From Apoda limacodes (taxonomy: Eukaryota > Arthropoda > Insecta > Lepidoptera > Limacodidae), in NCBI GenBank assembly GCA_946406115.1, contig OX291553.1, forward strand, positions 12,901,001-12,965,000: a DNA stretch of 64,000 nt. Reading direction: 5' to 3'. Position numbers and translations under genes: made by a program. The notes below the pieces were generated by a model. The model ran no database searches and was not told where the DNA came from. It was given only the letters and a program-made list of their open reading frames with translations. Below, piece after piece: positions 23,081-34,174 of this stretch (positions within the stretch are counted from its first letter, which is position 1; each line of letters starts with the position of its first letter).

Positions 23081-26000
23081 GTTTTTTTTTTTTTGAAAAA
23101 ATGGGTGACTCGAATCACAAAGGTATTTCTACACCAAGTGTCTAATGGTAAACTAAGCTAGAAGATTCACGTAAAAAATATCTTAAAGCATACTAATTGT
23201 TCAATAATTTGCTACTTTCAAAAGTGCTAATTTAAAAAAAAATAGTTAGTACCTACTTATTGTTAATTCTTTGATACAAGCAGAGTATAGTTGGTTATAT
23301 TTATAATTAGAATAAACTTATTGTTTAATATGGCCTTCAGTGTGTTCCTTGCCTAAGACCTATATTTACCACACTAGTAGAGGTGAAAAGTTGTATGTTT
23401 CACACGAGAGCAAATTATTGTAGGTCTCCTTTAAATCTCTCGCTGTGCTCAGTAGTCCATATTGCTGTGCTCAGATTCTATATTCAATTCTAGACTACTT
23501 CACTAGCTCGGGATTTAAAGTTGGCACACTCCACAAAAAACAACTTTGTCCACTTGTTGAACAAAAAAACTAATTCCCGACATTTCGGCTGGATTACACC
23601 AGCCTTGGTCACGTCGGGAAAATGGTATTTTGCCAAATAATGACGCGTTTGATTCCGTTTTATTTTGAACATAGGTATCAGCTTAGGGCAGGTTGTTTGT
23701 CACGTTTTAGGATTGTAGGCTACTTGAGGGCGCTGATAGATGTGTTTCTTTAAAACGCTTGGACTTTTTGCGAAGTGGTTAACTGTTTCACATAGCTATT
23801 ATTTCAGAGAAAATATTTAGTCATCTTTTACGGTTACAGACTACCAGAGTGGGCTACACTTGATTTTTTACAGTTAAAGGGCATATGAGGCTTAGGAGCA
23901 GAATTTTTCTAAACAGTCAAGCCGATATTTCATTGTGGGGTTTTAAAATACCAGTTATATAACGATTTACCTAGTAATTATTCCTCCACTTCTTCTGTTT
24001 TAAAACCATTATAAAGAAAATGGTTTTGTATTATTTACTATAGCTGTGTCTCACTATTAGACAAAAGCTCCTGTAATTGTTCCCTTTTTTCCCTCGCTTA
24101 TTTCCCACTCAATAAAACAAGGTTTTTTTATTTTTCCTATCTCGAATAAAAATGACTTCCCCCTTTTATTTTTTATTTTGCCCTCATTTACATATTATCA
24201 TAATTAAGGCAATATATAAAGAAAATATAACACTAACACACACACACACAACATAGATTTCTTGATTTGAGCAATAAATTCAAACCCTTCCGTCCCTATC
24301 TAAACACATATATCACAGTCAACGACTAGATGGTTTGTATTTGAAATTGAAAGCATGTCTTTTATTAGAAGATTGTTTTTTTATTTTAAAATGACATACT
24401 TTATACCATAGGATGCCACATTCTTCGTACGGGTGAAGACTTTAATTCCCTAGTTCTATTTTTACTTAATTGTGGAGTAGATAAAAAGGGGGGTTTTATC
24501 TATCCTTTTTTCTTTGTAAGTATTCTTCCTCGATCGATAGATTCTGCGTGACAGGTGGTGAGCATCTGGACTAAGGTTTTATATACGTCCCATAAGTCAT
24601 AAATACTAGCTTTATAGTAATAAGTGGTAAATCAATTTCAAAATACAACTGCCTTATTTAGTCCTTGACCTGGAAACCTCAGGTTAATGAGATAGGCAAA
24701 AAAATATATTTTACAATGGTTGTGTAAATTTTTCCTGTTTATCCAGATTTCCTTTATTTTTCCGGCGACTCTACAACGCTAATGCTGTTATTTCTCAGTA
24801 AGAACAGGATAGCGGGTCAAAATGATAAGAAAATATGATGAAAAAAAGGATAGGATATATTATCAAATTCCATCATTATCAAAATTGTGAGAACATTTTT
24901 TTTTGTGTGGAAAATAACACTCCTCAAAAATTTCTTCATTGAAGTTTTATCAAGAAAAGAATGGCTATTTACATAAGAACATTTATTAGATAACATTTTT
25001 AAATTTTTTTTTTCAACGTCCCTCAGTTCAGCAGGCAAGTCATTACCCAGTGACGGCTGTGTCATACGAATAGAAAAATAAACGGACAAGACTAATGGAC
25101 TTGATTTGCTATAGGTACTGATTAATTTATAATTATTTTTACCAGAAGAATCATATCGCACGTGTATAAACAATTTGCTCAAACGATTTTATAAAATGAA
25201 CAGTTGAACGCGTTGAACTATATGTTGTTAAATTATACAAAATTGTAGCGTAAAATGTTAGCACTGAACGCTAATTTGACGACTTAATTGCTGAGACACA
25301 AACATTGTTAATTCAGCAAGAACGGGGCAAAACATTTCAACGTATAACTTTTACGATCCATTCCCCAGTTTTCTTAATAGGATAAACATATTTAGGTTCA
25401 GTTGGTAATTAATAGTATTAGATTGTATAACAAGCGGAAAAAAGGCAAATATTATGCTTTAAGTTAAAGACCTGAGCGAAGTGACTGATTCAATGGTGTG
25501 AGATGTATATTTTTACCCGAAGGGTTCAAACGGAGCCCTATTGCTGTCACTCACGTGTCCGTCTTTCCGTCCGTCGTCTGTCACACAGGTTTTACAGCCA
25601 ACCGGTTGAAGCTACAGACTTAAATTATCTTACAGTATAAGCATCTTGTTAACCTAAACCCATAGCAAATATCAAAAAATATATTGAAATTTTGGCTTCC
25701 ATACACCTAAAAGAGGGCGCGAAAAAAATTTTGGCCTCAAGTGCTATATCCTTGAATTGAATTCGTTGAGTAGACAAACACGGAATATTGGAAGGCAAAG
25801 GAATGAGAAGCCACCAAAGTCAGTTTTTTTATAAAATTTTGTTACGAAGAATCTTTTAACTTGAAAATTGGTGATAATATTCATTATTACACGGTAAAAC
25901 CAGATTACTTAAAACAAGGCAAATTGCTTTGTATCAAAGCAAATTCATTAACCCCAAGAAAATGATCCTCTTCCTATAGACGTAAGAGAATATTTACTTA

Positions 26001-26346
26001 GTAAAAGTAAAAAAAAATCTTGAAAATATTTATTTGTACCAAGACAAAAAATATTCAATGCAATTAAACAAATGAATCGAGTCAAAGATAAGTTATTTTT
26101 TATGTGAAAGATGTTTCGATTTCCATTATGGATTTTTTTTGTTAGAATAAGAAATATTATTCTTTTTTCTAGCGATTATATTTGATTAATTGATTCTTCA
26201 GAGTAGGTAATAAATATTTCTGTTTGAGAATATGCAATGACAAACAAAGGTACTCATACACAGTACCGACGATTCAAAAACACCATACTTAGAGATCTAA
26301 CTGCGTTCTTTCTTAATAAGAATCTGACTATTGTATTTTAACTCAA
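23081..26346. other. No gene; several worn repeats
   Basis: Positions 23616-23665 pair with 20110-20155 in inverted orientation. Positions 24545-24625 (TCTGGACTAAGG, CATAAGTCATAAA) match the tail of the repeat at 30440-30935. Positions 25510-25600, with a CCGTCTTTCCGTCCGTCG block, look like a worn reverse CGGCCAAGTGCGAGTCGG repeat. A (CA)n tract lies at 24236-24250. A 121-codon minus-strand frame (24817-25182) is low-complexity and not supported. Confidence 0.4.
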
Positions 26347-27881
26347 ACGCTCGTTCGTGTCTTCTCACACACACACGGTGTGCGTGTGGGGAAATTTGAT
26401 CGAGGCGTGGCCTCCTACAAATGGTAGCTGTCCGCTGCCCGTGACTACGGGCAGGTCTTTGGATGGGTCATTGACCGTCGGCTTCTATGGGTCTTCAGCT
26501 AAGAGCCGCCTGGGGCGGCTCTGTCGCGAAGAGCCCTGCTACCAGCATCGCTCTCCACAAGGACTAGGTCCCGTGGGTAGGCTTTGCTGTCCGGTGGCCG
26601 CGCGTGCTGCGGCGCCAAGTCTTTAATATGCGGCAATCGGGACTCGTCAGCGCGCGCGAACATGTTCGTCGCGAGGCGGCCGACAAAGTCGTCCAGTGGC
26701 TCGATCTGCAGGTCTCGCTCAATCGTAGCATTCCTCACGTAGCGAGATGCGCCGACTATGGTGCGAAGAGCCCTGTTTTGTACTGTGCGTAGTCGCTTGC
26801 GCTGGGTTTCGCTTAGTAGTGCGAACCATGCCGGCGCTGCGTACGTGAGGCGGGGTCTGATGTAGGCTTTGTAGACCCCGAGCTTCGTCCGTAAAGGCAG
26901 TTTTGCCCTGAGCACTGGAGCGAGCAAAGCCTGTGTGGATCTGGTCTGGTTGACGATGCTGGTCACATGCGCCTTCGTTGTTAGGAGACGGTCAATGGTG
27001 ACTCCGAGGTACTTTACATTGGGGCACCATTTGATTTGTTGCCCTGAGAATTGAAGCGGTGGGGGTATCTTCTGTGTGCGGTGCAGAAGGATGGCTTGAG
27101 TTTTGCTCACGTTAACCGACAACCTCCATTTGGAGAGCCAGTCTGGCAAGGCGTCGAGGGTCCGCTGCATCTTGGTAGCGGCGTGATCTGGTCTGATGGA
27201 GGAGGTCAAGTACGCCGCGTCATCAGCGTATAGTGCCAGCATAGCTCCCCCCTCCTTCGGGATGTCGTCGGTGTAACAGGAGTAAAACGTCGGAGATAGC
27301 ACACTCCCCTGAGGTACTCCGGCTTCCATGGGGCGCACAGAAGATATTGTCTCTTCAATTTTGACGCTGAAGCTGCGGTCTTGAAGGAAGGACTGGATAA
27401 CCATAAATATCCTGCGCGGGATCTGGGACGACGAGAGCTTGAACAGCAGATCTTGGTGCCAAACTCGATCGAACGCCTTCTCCATGTCGAGGAGTACTGC
27501 TACAGTGCATTCCTTTTTGTTCGCGGCCACCGCGACGTGGTGAAGTACTCTCGACAACTGAAGGGTGGTGGAGTGTTCCGCTCTAAAGCCAAACTGTTTT
27601 GGGCGTGGGGTGAAGTGCTTGTTTGTGTTTCAGCAGGAGCTTTTCGAACACCTTAGAGATGTGTGACAGCAAGGTTATCGGCCGGTAGCCCTCAGGTTTT
27701 TGAGTATTCTTGCCAGCCTTTGGTATCATTATGACGTGGCCTAATTTCCATGTCTGCGGAAACTGTCCAGTGCGCATTATGCCGTTGAACAGGCGCGTCA
27801 CCGCTGCCACAGATTTCGGCGGGAGGTGACGCAGCGCTGTGTTCGTAATGCGATCGGCACCTGGAGCTTTGCGGGGTTTGG
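26347..27881 (-). mobile_element. Jockey-type non-LTR retrotransposon, 5'-truncated
   Basis: It starts (minus strand) abruptly just before the RT block PRKAPGADRI at 27881 and runs through RT and the C-terminal region to a short 3' UTR. It is GC-rich compared with its AT-rich flanks, so insertion is probably fairly recent. The 9-mer TTAACTCAA flanks it at 26338-26346 and 27882-27890 and may be the target-site duplication, though no poly(A) lies at the 3' edge. The endonuclease and any ORF1 are missing, as is usual for aborted target-primed insertion. Confidence 0.85.
26499..27880 (-). pseudogene. Jockey-type reverse transcriptase fragment with one frameshift
   Basis: The N-terminal part (from 27880) reads ...KAPGADRI...GQFPQTWK...EGYRPITLLSHISKVFEKLL. 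A frame change near 27620-27640 then shifts it. The second, long frame (to 26499) continues FGFRAEHSTT, VLLDMEKAFDRVWH (motif A), AGVPQGSVLSPT (motif B), LALYADDAAYL (catalytic YADD), NVKYLGVTID (motif D/E), then the connection region with RPRLTYAAPAW. The catalytic residues are present. The frameshift and missing endonuclease mean it is not functional. The motif order and the LTYAAPAW block fit the jockey clade and differ from the CR1-type element at 52111. A 352-codon open frame remains. Confidence 0.88.
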
Positions 27882-27890
27882 TTAACTCAA

Positions 27891-28478
27891 CGATTTAATT
27901 ATGAAAGTAGTCATTAAATCATAATAATTCTAAATAGCGCATTCTAGCTTAGTGTCAATAACTGTACAACACCATCTGTTGATAATATTTCGATTTATCT
28001 TAGAAAGGATTAAGTTCTTGATTTTAAAGAAGTCCATCTTTTTTACTGAAATAAAACTAAATAAGCATATTTATCTTAAAATTACAAAAAATATAAGAAT
28101 AAAATAGTATCAGAAACAGACAGGTGGTAATTTTATAACAAAAATATATTTTTAATCTGAGAAAATATATTTTTGGAATAACTAAATATTTTGAGAAAAT
28201 ACTCCGTCTTGTAAAAAGAAATCCTTTTTATCTGTGTACGTATATTTTACTAACTAACACCAATAAATTGAAAAATTAGATTTTTCTTCAGATTCTCTTA
28301 TTTTTCCCTTCACTCACCTACATGAATAATTCTGCCATTCGGACGGCTTATATGCTACATTTGGTACGGAACCCTAAATGTGGTTAAGGCCGATACGTAC
28401 TTGGCCGGTTTTTTTACGAATTGTTTTGTACGATATTCTTTACATTTAGAACAATATAATTATTCCAAATGGTATTAT
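27891..28478. other. No gene; end fragment of the CGGCCAAG repeat
   Basis: TACGGAACCCTAAA at about 28365 and ACTTGGCCGGTTTTTTTA at about 28401 are the two ends of the CGGCCAAGTGCGAGTCGG family brought together, so this is an internally deleted copy of about 55 bp. The rest is AT-rich. Confidence 0.45.
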
Positions 28479-28650
28479 TCATACTAATATTATAAATTTA
28501 AAATTCATTTCGTCTATTTGTCTTTTATTTACGTCACAACAAAGCATCCAATTGAGCTATAATTTAGCGCAGAGATAGTTGAAGAAACAGAGAATTTAAA
28601 AGTTGTCGCAGGAATAACTATTTACTATATTACATGTGGGCGAACGTTAG
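28479..28650 (+). mobile_element. Helitron-like non-autonomous repeat, worn
   Basis: It starts TTCATACTAATATTATAAAT, the lepidopteran TC(C)ATACTAATATTATAAA head. It continues with AATTGAGCTATAATTTAGCGCAGAGATAG in order, matching the reverse of the elements at 35138-35803. The CTAG end is not clear. Confidence 0.5.
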
Positions 28651-28689
28651 CTACAGCTTTTCGCTAATGCAAACTTCCTGACTATATTG

Positions 28690-28869
28690 AAGGAGCTATC
28701 CTTATCAGCGTCATACATCCCCACTGTTGGGAACCTCACGATTCTTTCCTTTACCACTAAGCCAGTGGTGTGAATAATCAATGTACTTGAGAAATTAAGA
28801 AAACAACTCATTGGTACACGCGAGGCTCGAACCTCCGCCACCCAGGACTCTAGCAAAGGAGCCGCTAGC
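28690..28869 (-). mobile_element. tRNA-derived SINE, second type
   Basis: On the minus strand an exact B box GGTTCGAGCC (28824-28833) sits in GGCGGAGGTTCGAGCCTCGC. It is followed by GTGTACCAATGAGTT and CTTAGTGGTAAAGGAAAGAATCGTGAGG, split over a few substitutions. This is the body of a lepidopteran SINE-like repeat (GTGAAGGAAAACATCGTGAGG consensus). The A box is weak. The 3' end is undefined. Confidence 0.62.
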
Positions 28870-29380
28870 AAATACTATTAAATAAATGTTGACTATAAAG
28901 TTTAGTCTTAAAGATGCTACACCTATTAACTTCAGTTTATAAGTTCAGGATCATTATAATATGTCCATCGAAACAGAAACATTGATAGACATGGCTTTTC
29001 TTTTCTGGTTGTCGTGTAGCATCTTCGTTCAATGTAACACCTGTCTTTTACTGTGCGGCCGGTCAAAGAATGCGTTTCTGACACCTGTCATTTCGTCATG
29101 ACTAGTGATGTACAATAAATAACATTAATAATATTTAGTAACGTTATCTATTGCATTCATTATGCATATTTATTCAATTTAATTTATATGTTGTTATTTT
29201 TTATAGGAATTATATTTCAATATATTCAATAAATATTCACAGTGTAAATAAATTTTTAATGAATCAATTAATTGAATTGAATCGTAATTTCTGAATGTAA
29301 CGAAGGGAAAAAATAAAAATGCTTTATTTATTGGAAAATATAGTTTTAAGCCTTAAACAATGAAGACTATGTCAAGCAAT
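28870..29380. other. No gene recognised
   Basis: AT-rich. GCGTTTCTGACACCTGTCAT near 29070 looks repeat-like, but I cannot name the family. Confidence 0.35.
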
Positions 29381-30400
29381 TTAATCTTCCAATTCGCTTG
29401 AGGAGTCGCTGTCATCTTCACAACGTGTATAATCATATTATTGTCAATCATAGTATCTATACGGATATCGCGGTCAAAGTCATCAAATATAATCTTTTTA
29501 GTTTTTTCAACCACCTTCATCCAGTCATCTCTTGAGACTTTTTCGCATGCTTCTTTTAAAAGCATCTTCATCTTTTTTATGCCATACGGTGGAGAAGTAT
29601 TATGACGGGCCTTTAATTTGAGCCCAAATTAGCTCAATGGCATTGTACTGGCAGTGGTACGGGGGAATTCGGAGAATGAGATGACGCTGTAAGAGAAAGG
29701 GAGAAAAGAAATGCCCTTGCTGAGTTTCTTGCCGGTTCTTCTCAGTACAAGGTCTCCCGCCCTGTAGACTTAAGAACCGATGGCGTAGTGACATTCATAA
29801 GTGCTCAATTATTGTAGCCTAAACTGAATAAATTAAATTGAATTTGAATTTGAATTTGACCGTACTCCAGAGCCAACTCATCTATTTCATATCGAACATT
29901 TGTCGGCTTATGTTCATTGACCAATTTCATCAGCTCTGCTTTTAGCATTGATATATTTGCGTCAATGCCACTTTTTTGCAGCCCAGCCACCAATTCCTCT
30001 ATTCTATTAGCTTGGGTAGGTGCTTTATTTTTTTGCACCGAATGATAAGGGGCGTTATCAATTAATATAACTAAAGGCTCCGGCAAGCCTGGTAGCAACA
30101 CATCCTGGAACCACTCCTTAAATGAAGCCGCATTCATTTCTTCGTGGTAGTCAGTAGTAGTTTTGACTCAAATGAAAATAAACCGTTTTCCACGAATCCA
30201 TACTTCGCACAACCAGCGTGACATATTATAAGCCGTGCTCTTTTACCCATTGGTACATTCGACGTTGACGCTTGAGTGTCATCTGTCCAAGAACGAGAAG
30301 GCGTGTGATTGGCGTTCAGCCATGTCTGGCCGATGAAAACGACATAGTCCCAATTATTGATTTTTGTCACTTCTTTTAAAAAAGTATAAGTCTAACTAAC
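29381..30400 (-). pseudogene. DDE_3-type transposase, C-terminal half, inactivated
   Basis: Minus-strand pieces in order. First, FLKEVTKINNWDYVVFIGQTW + LNANHT (from about 30385). Next, KRARLIICHAG. Then MNAASFKEWFQDVLLPG and LVILIDNAPYHS (to about 30040). After an interruption come ILRIPPYHCQYNAIELIW, ACEKVSRDDWMKVVEK and, in a shifted frame, an acidic tail CEDDSDSSSELED with a stop at 29381. This is the arthropod family of IS630/Tc1-like DDE_3 transposases (DETWVNANHT, DNAxYHS, PPYHCxxNPIELxW). The first catalytic Asp and its neighbour are changed (DET to GQT), while the second Asp and the last Glu remain. There are at least three frame breaks and a stop after WAQIKGPS. No TIRs were identified. 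It is interrupted by an RTE fragment at 29686-29856. Confidence 0.82.
29686..29856 (+). mobile_element. RTE-type LINE 3' fragment nested in the transposase
   Basis: Plus-strand CTTGCTGAGTTTCTTGCCGG, TTCTTCTCAGTACAAG, ACATTCATAAGTGCTC and a terminal (GAATTT)n array (29839-29856) are the 3' end of a lepidopteran RTE-like LINE or its derived SINE. TGAC flanks it at 29682-29685 and 29857-29860. Removing the insert with one TGAC makes the transposase frame continuous and restores a GH dipeptide typical of that family, so the boundaries are well defined. Confidence 0.85.
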
Positions 30401-31317
30401 CTTATTTTATTTATTTTTATTAATAATAGTCGATGATGCTTAAATACCACCTACCACCTTAGCCGTTGTCGCACCACTACACTAGCGCAAACCTCTCTTT
30501 GAAGAAAGAGGGTTAGGCCTAGTGCAGGTTAGCGGAAGTTGTCGAGCTAGTGGCTACTCGACTGTCAACGTTTTTAAACCGACCAAAAGGCCTCTGACTT
30601 GGTTTATCGACTGCTGTCATATGACGATATACTCACAAATGTCAGCTACTATGGATGACCCTTACTATATAGCTTAGGGTTATTATTGTAAAAGGTAAGC
30701 ATAGGTATAACGTCACGGCTTTTATGTCCGAAGGGGTAAACCAGTAGCTGGAAACACCCACATTTTAATGTGGAAGACAGCCGATTACCACCAACCACTT
30801 AAATCCTGCATGACAGGTCACGAGCCCTTTGCTGCACAGCGTCTGATTGCAGTGTATCTGGACTAAGGTGGCTTTATATATGTCTCATAAGTCATAAAAT
30901 CAGCTTAATAGTAATAATAATAAAAGACTAGGGACAAAATAATATACCTCCTTTTCCGATTCTAGACTAACGATGCGAAGTAAGTCAGGAGTCATGATTG
31001 GACACGGTGGGAAATGTTAGTAAATATGTCTAGTGAAATTACAGTGTAACTGAACTAACTAAATCCGTGATATTATAACATCACGGCTTTGACAATATCC
31101 CTGAGATACATTATATACAAGGTGAAAATGATGTGTGATTATTTCGTTAGTTTAAAAGGTATTACAAATCTTTAAACTTTTAAAAAAGCTGTGATGTTTA
31201 AATTATGAAATAAAACAAAAAACTCTAAAACTTAAAAATAATATCAACACATATCCAAAAAGTTTACTTTTGCGGTTTCAATACAAGTATATAGTGCAAC
31301 AAAGTTTACTGACCTGA
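30401..31317. repeat. Dispersed lepidopteran repeat, worn, 30440-30935
   Basis: GTCGCACCACTACACTAGCG, AACGTCACGGCTTTTATGTC, CGAAGGGGTAAACCAG and ATCTGGACTAAGGTGGC resemble a common lepidopteran repeat (CACGGCTTTTATCCCCGAAGGGG type). Parts recur at 24545-24625 and 56520-56560 (TAGTGGCTACTTGACTGTCA). No ORF survives. Positions 30936-31317 are featureless AT-rich DNA. Confidence 0.5.
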
Positions 31318-31485
31318 GGGTCGATTCCGTAAAATGACAGCTAACAATTCTCGTTTGAAATCCATAGAAATAAGATATACATTGCGCATTTGAAATGACG
31401 TATGAAATTCATCGATTGTCGCGAAACCGCAATGTAAATCTTATTTCTTTCAAAAAAGGTTAGCAATCTTTTACGGAATCGACCC
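31318..31485. mobile_element. Short MITE with GGGTCGATTCCGTAAAA ends
   Basis: The exact 17-bp terminal repeats GGGTCGATTCCGTAAAA (31318-31334) and its reverse complement (31469-31485) enclose 168 bp. Similarity between the arms extends, less exactly, to about 40 bp. It sits inside dispersed repeat B: the unoccupied paralogue is at about 18867-18990 in inverted orientation. It has no coding capacity and the superfamily is unknown. Confidence 0.8.
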
Positions 31486-31610
31486 GCCGGCGGTCAATAA
31501 TCAAAACTACCGTCGCCATATTGAAACGGTGTGAACTTATAACGACACTAGCGATCAAACACCCAAGGTCACAAGGTCAAAAAAGCTTGTTGCTATGATA
31601 ACCAAAGCAA
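31486..31610. repeat. Dispersed repeat B, copy 2 (inverted relative to 18867-18990)
   Basis: AACTTATAACGACACTAGCG, ATCAAACACCCAAGGTCAC and the AAGGTCAAAA string match the reverse complement of the 18.9-kb copy. The continuation of the repeat on the other side of the MITE is at about 31290-31317. Confidence 0.68.
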
Positions 31611-32836
31611 AATTATGGAGTAATACTGACAGGTCATAATTTTAATTATTATAATATTGGTGTTTTAAATAATATACTTCTTAAATATAAGGTAATGGGT
31701 CGCCCATTAAAGAGGCTGGCCAATGCCAAGCGACACTTTTCAAAATTGGAAAAAAAAAAAAATTTGTCTATATTTTAGGTTGATAATTTAACTTTATGTA
31801 GAAGCATATACTCCCTACGTCTTTTACAAACACGAGAGATTTAATTTTCTATAAAAAAAATATCAGAAAAAAATAATCAAATCTATGTTTTGATTATTTT
31901 GTAAACGGCTTGGTAACTGGATATCTTTATGTATTGATTCGTAGGTATTAGTACTAAATAAGAAAAATCTTGTTAGTTTTTGAGTAAATCGATTTGGAGC
32001 TTACGTTCCGTGCAAGTGATAATAATAGTTGCGTATCATACACTGATGAGCAAAAATAACTAGTCACTAAAATAGACGACAATATTTCCTAATGAAGTCA
32101 AAGGAACATTGAAGCGTATTTAAACTCTTATTTAATTATTTATAATACAACTCCTAGTGATTTATAAAGTCCTAGTACATAAATCGTATAAACACACAAA
32201 ATCTTTGTAGAATTGTATTAAATAGAGTATAATAAATTAAAAATAATAAAAATATTAAGTGATTAATATTAAATAATAAATAGAGCGCTTACACGGAATA
32301 TAAGGGTTGTAGTCCTGGCCCGAGATTAATCTATTGACTGCATCTTTACTTTAAAAGTATTTATTTATATTGATATTAATTATGAATAAAGTTTAAAATA
32401 AAACTCTTTTTGATTTACATCACTTCATTACCGGAATATTAGCTCCCCCTACGCTATTATACCAGGTTTTGTATGAATAATTTGATTTTAGCCCACCCCT
32501 TTAATGCGTGCCTTATTGGCCACTTTAAGAGTGTCGAGGTTTTTTTTCATGCAATGTACAATTTTAATCATGGTTTAAACAGGACACATTTAAAGTAGCA
32601 ATAAAGACCCGCCAACATGTAAAAGAAACAGGTTCCTGACGTCCGCTACCACAGCCAATTGATATTTTTAATTTCCTCTAGTTAGCAAGGGTAACGCTCT
32701 TAAGACTATTTTCACATTCTAAATGTTCAAAAGCAGAGTAACAAAAAAAAACTAAATGGTTGTTTATGAAAGAAATCTAAGAAGAAATTCATTGTAAATT
32801 AATCTGCGTGGCGTAGATGCTACATTAGTACATCCC
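31611..32836. other. No gene recognised
   Basis: AT-rich. GGCTGGCCAATGCCAAGCG at about 31711 and GCCTTATTGGCCACTTTAAG at about 32511 could be remote inverted ends of a DNA element, but the match is weak. Confidence 0.3.
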
Positions 32837-32985
32837 TCTACGCCGTAGCGCTACGCAAAGCGAACACGCTGGGTCGTTATCGCTCGCTACATGACATAAG
32901 CGGCTTAACGTTTCGAAGCGTTGACGCTGAGCGATAAAAAGCTTTTCGACATTAATACAAACGTTCTAACCGAATAAAAATGCTG
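32837..32985 (+). repeat. Dispersed repeat C, copy 1
   Basis: CTCTACGCCGTAGCGCTACG, CAAAGCGAACACGC, GGGTCGTTATCGCTCGCTAC and GATAAAAAGCTTTTCGAC recur in the same order at 34900-35055 and, reversed and worn, at 56745-56875. GC-rich with palindromic pieces; no ORF. I do not recognise the superfamily. Confidence 0.75.
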
Positions 32986-33865
32986 GCTATGTTTATGTTT
33001 CATTTATTAGAATCTCAGCAAGTTTTGCTCATTTTTTTTACTTATAAATCTATTCATTTTGAAGTTCTGACTGTCTGACATTAATTAATATAAACAATTT
33101 GAAACTCTTGCAGCACTGTCTATGTAGACCTTAAATTAGATATATTTTATAATTTTCACTACCTTCGCATACATGCAATTACAAAAGCTGTCATACACAC
33201 ACACACTTTGAAAACTGGAGAATTAAGTGGAGAATGCCGATTTTTTTATCAAACTATAGCAATAGTTTTAATTATCTGGTCTACTTTTATGCAGTTAACA
33301 TAATACAAATATTATGTAGTAAAAGTAATATAAAAAAAAAGATTTTTTTTTATCATTTATATTAAAATAATGTAGTAAAGATAGTAGTAGACAAGAAATA
33401 TAACAGTGTGTGTACACTAGAGAAAAACAGTATTTTTTAGCCCAGCAGGCGATATGGGAAATTTTTGCTTACTTAGTCACCGTACCGTAAGGAACATGGC
33501 ATTCTTGTCTTCAAAAAGTAAAAAGAGTTAGGATTGTGATAAACGTACAACTATATGTAAATACTTAAAAAACATAATTTAATAAAAATATTGTTCTGTC
33601 GAGCCCGAGTTTTATAAACATACTGATTTGCATACATTTACATAATAGGAGGTTCTACTTAAATATTGGTCGTTCCCTAACATTAAAAGAAGAAAATACT
33701 TTTTTCTCTCTAAATTGGACAAAGTTAATAAAATAAAGGACAGAATTTAAATTGTTTTTGGTAAAAAGTTTGCAGAATGATTATTTTAGTAAATATTTGG
33801 ACAGAATCAAAATTGTTTTTGGTAAAAAAGTTTGCAGAATGATAATTTTAGGCTTTTAATTTTAC
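32986..33865. other. No gene; local duplication
   Basis: TTGTTTTTGGTAAAAAGTTT + GCAGAATGAT occurs twice about 60 bp apart (about 33752 and 33812), a short tandem duplication. The rest is AT-rich. Confidence 0.45.
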
Positions 33866-34062
33866 TAGCTGATCCGGCAAACGTTGTTTCTCTTATTTAA
33901 AACAACTGCCGCGCCACCTATTCTGAAAGGGCTGTGCTAATTCAGAAACCTTCCCCGGCGTCTGCACAACAACTTACCAAAATTTTATTACGATCGGTTT
34001 ACCCTTAGTGCGCGAGTTCGACTTGCACTTGACCCTGTTTTAAGAACCTGGCTCTGACAATA
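33866..34062 (-). mobile_element. Helitron-like non-autonomous element, reverse, partial
   Basis: It begins A|CTAGCTGATCCGGCAAACG, the reverse of the ...GCCGGGxCAGCTAG|T terminus. It continues AAAACAACTGCCGCGCC, AACAACTTACCAAAATTTTA, ATCGGTTTACCCTTAGTGCG and the GACTTGCACTTGACC string. It is a near-duplicate of 34175-34350. Confidence 0.62.
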
Positions 34063-34174
34063 ATGACCACAACAAAAAGAGAATTATAGAAATTGGTCTA
34101 GACGTTCTCAAGTTTGTGTGAGACTAAAAACTGTCAATTGATTTTTATATATAAATATATATATATATATTTAT

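Noticed and set aside
24817..25182. 121-codon minus-strand frame
   Set aside because: K/N/F/S-rich composition expected of AT-rich DNA, no motif, no supporting context.
31690..32525. Possible DNA transposon with GGCCAATG.../...TTATTGGCC ends
   Set aside because: Arm similarity is too short and imperfect to separate from chance.
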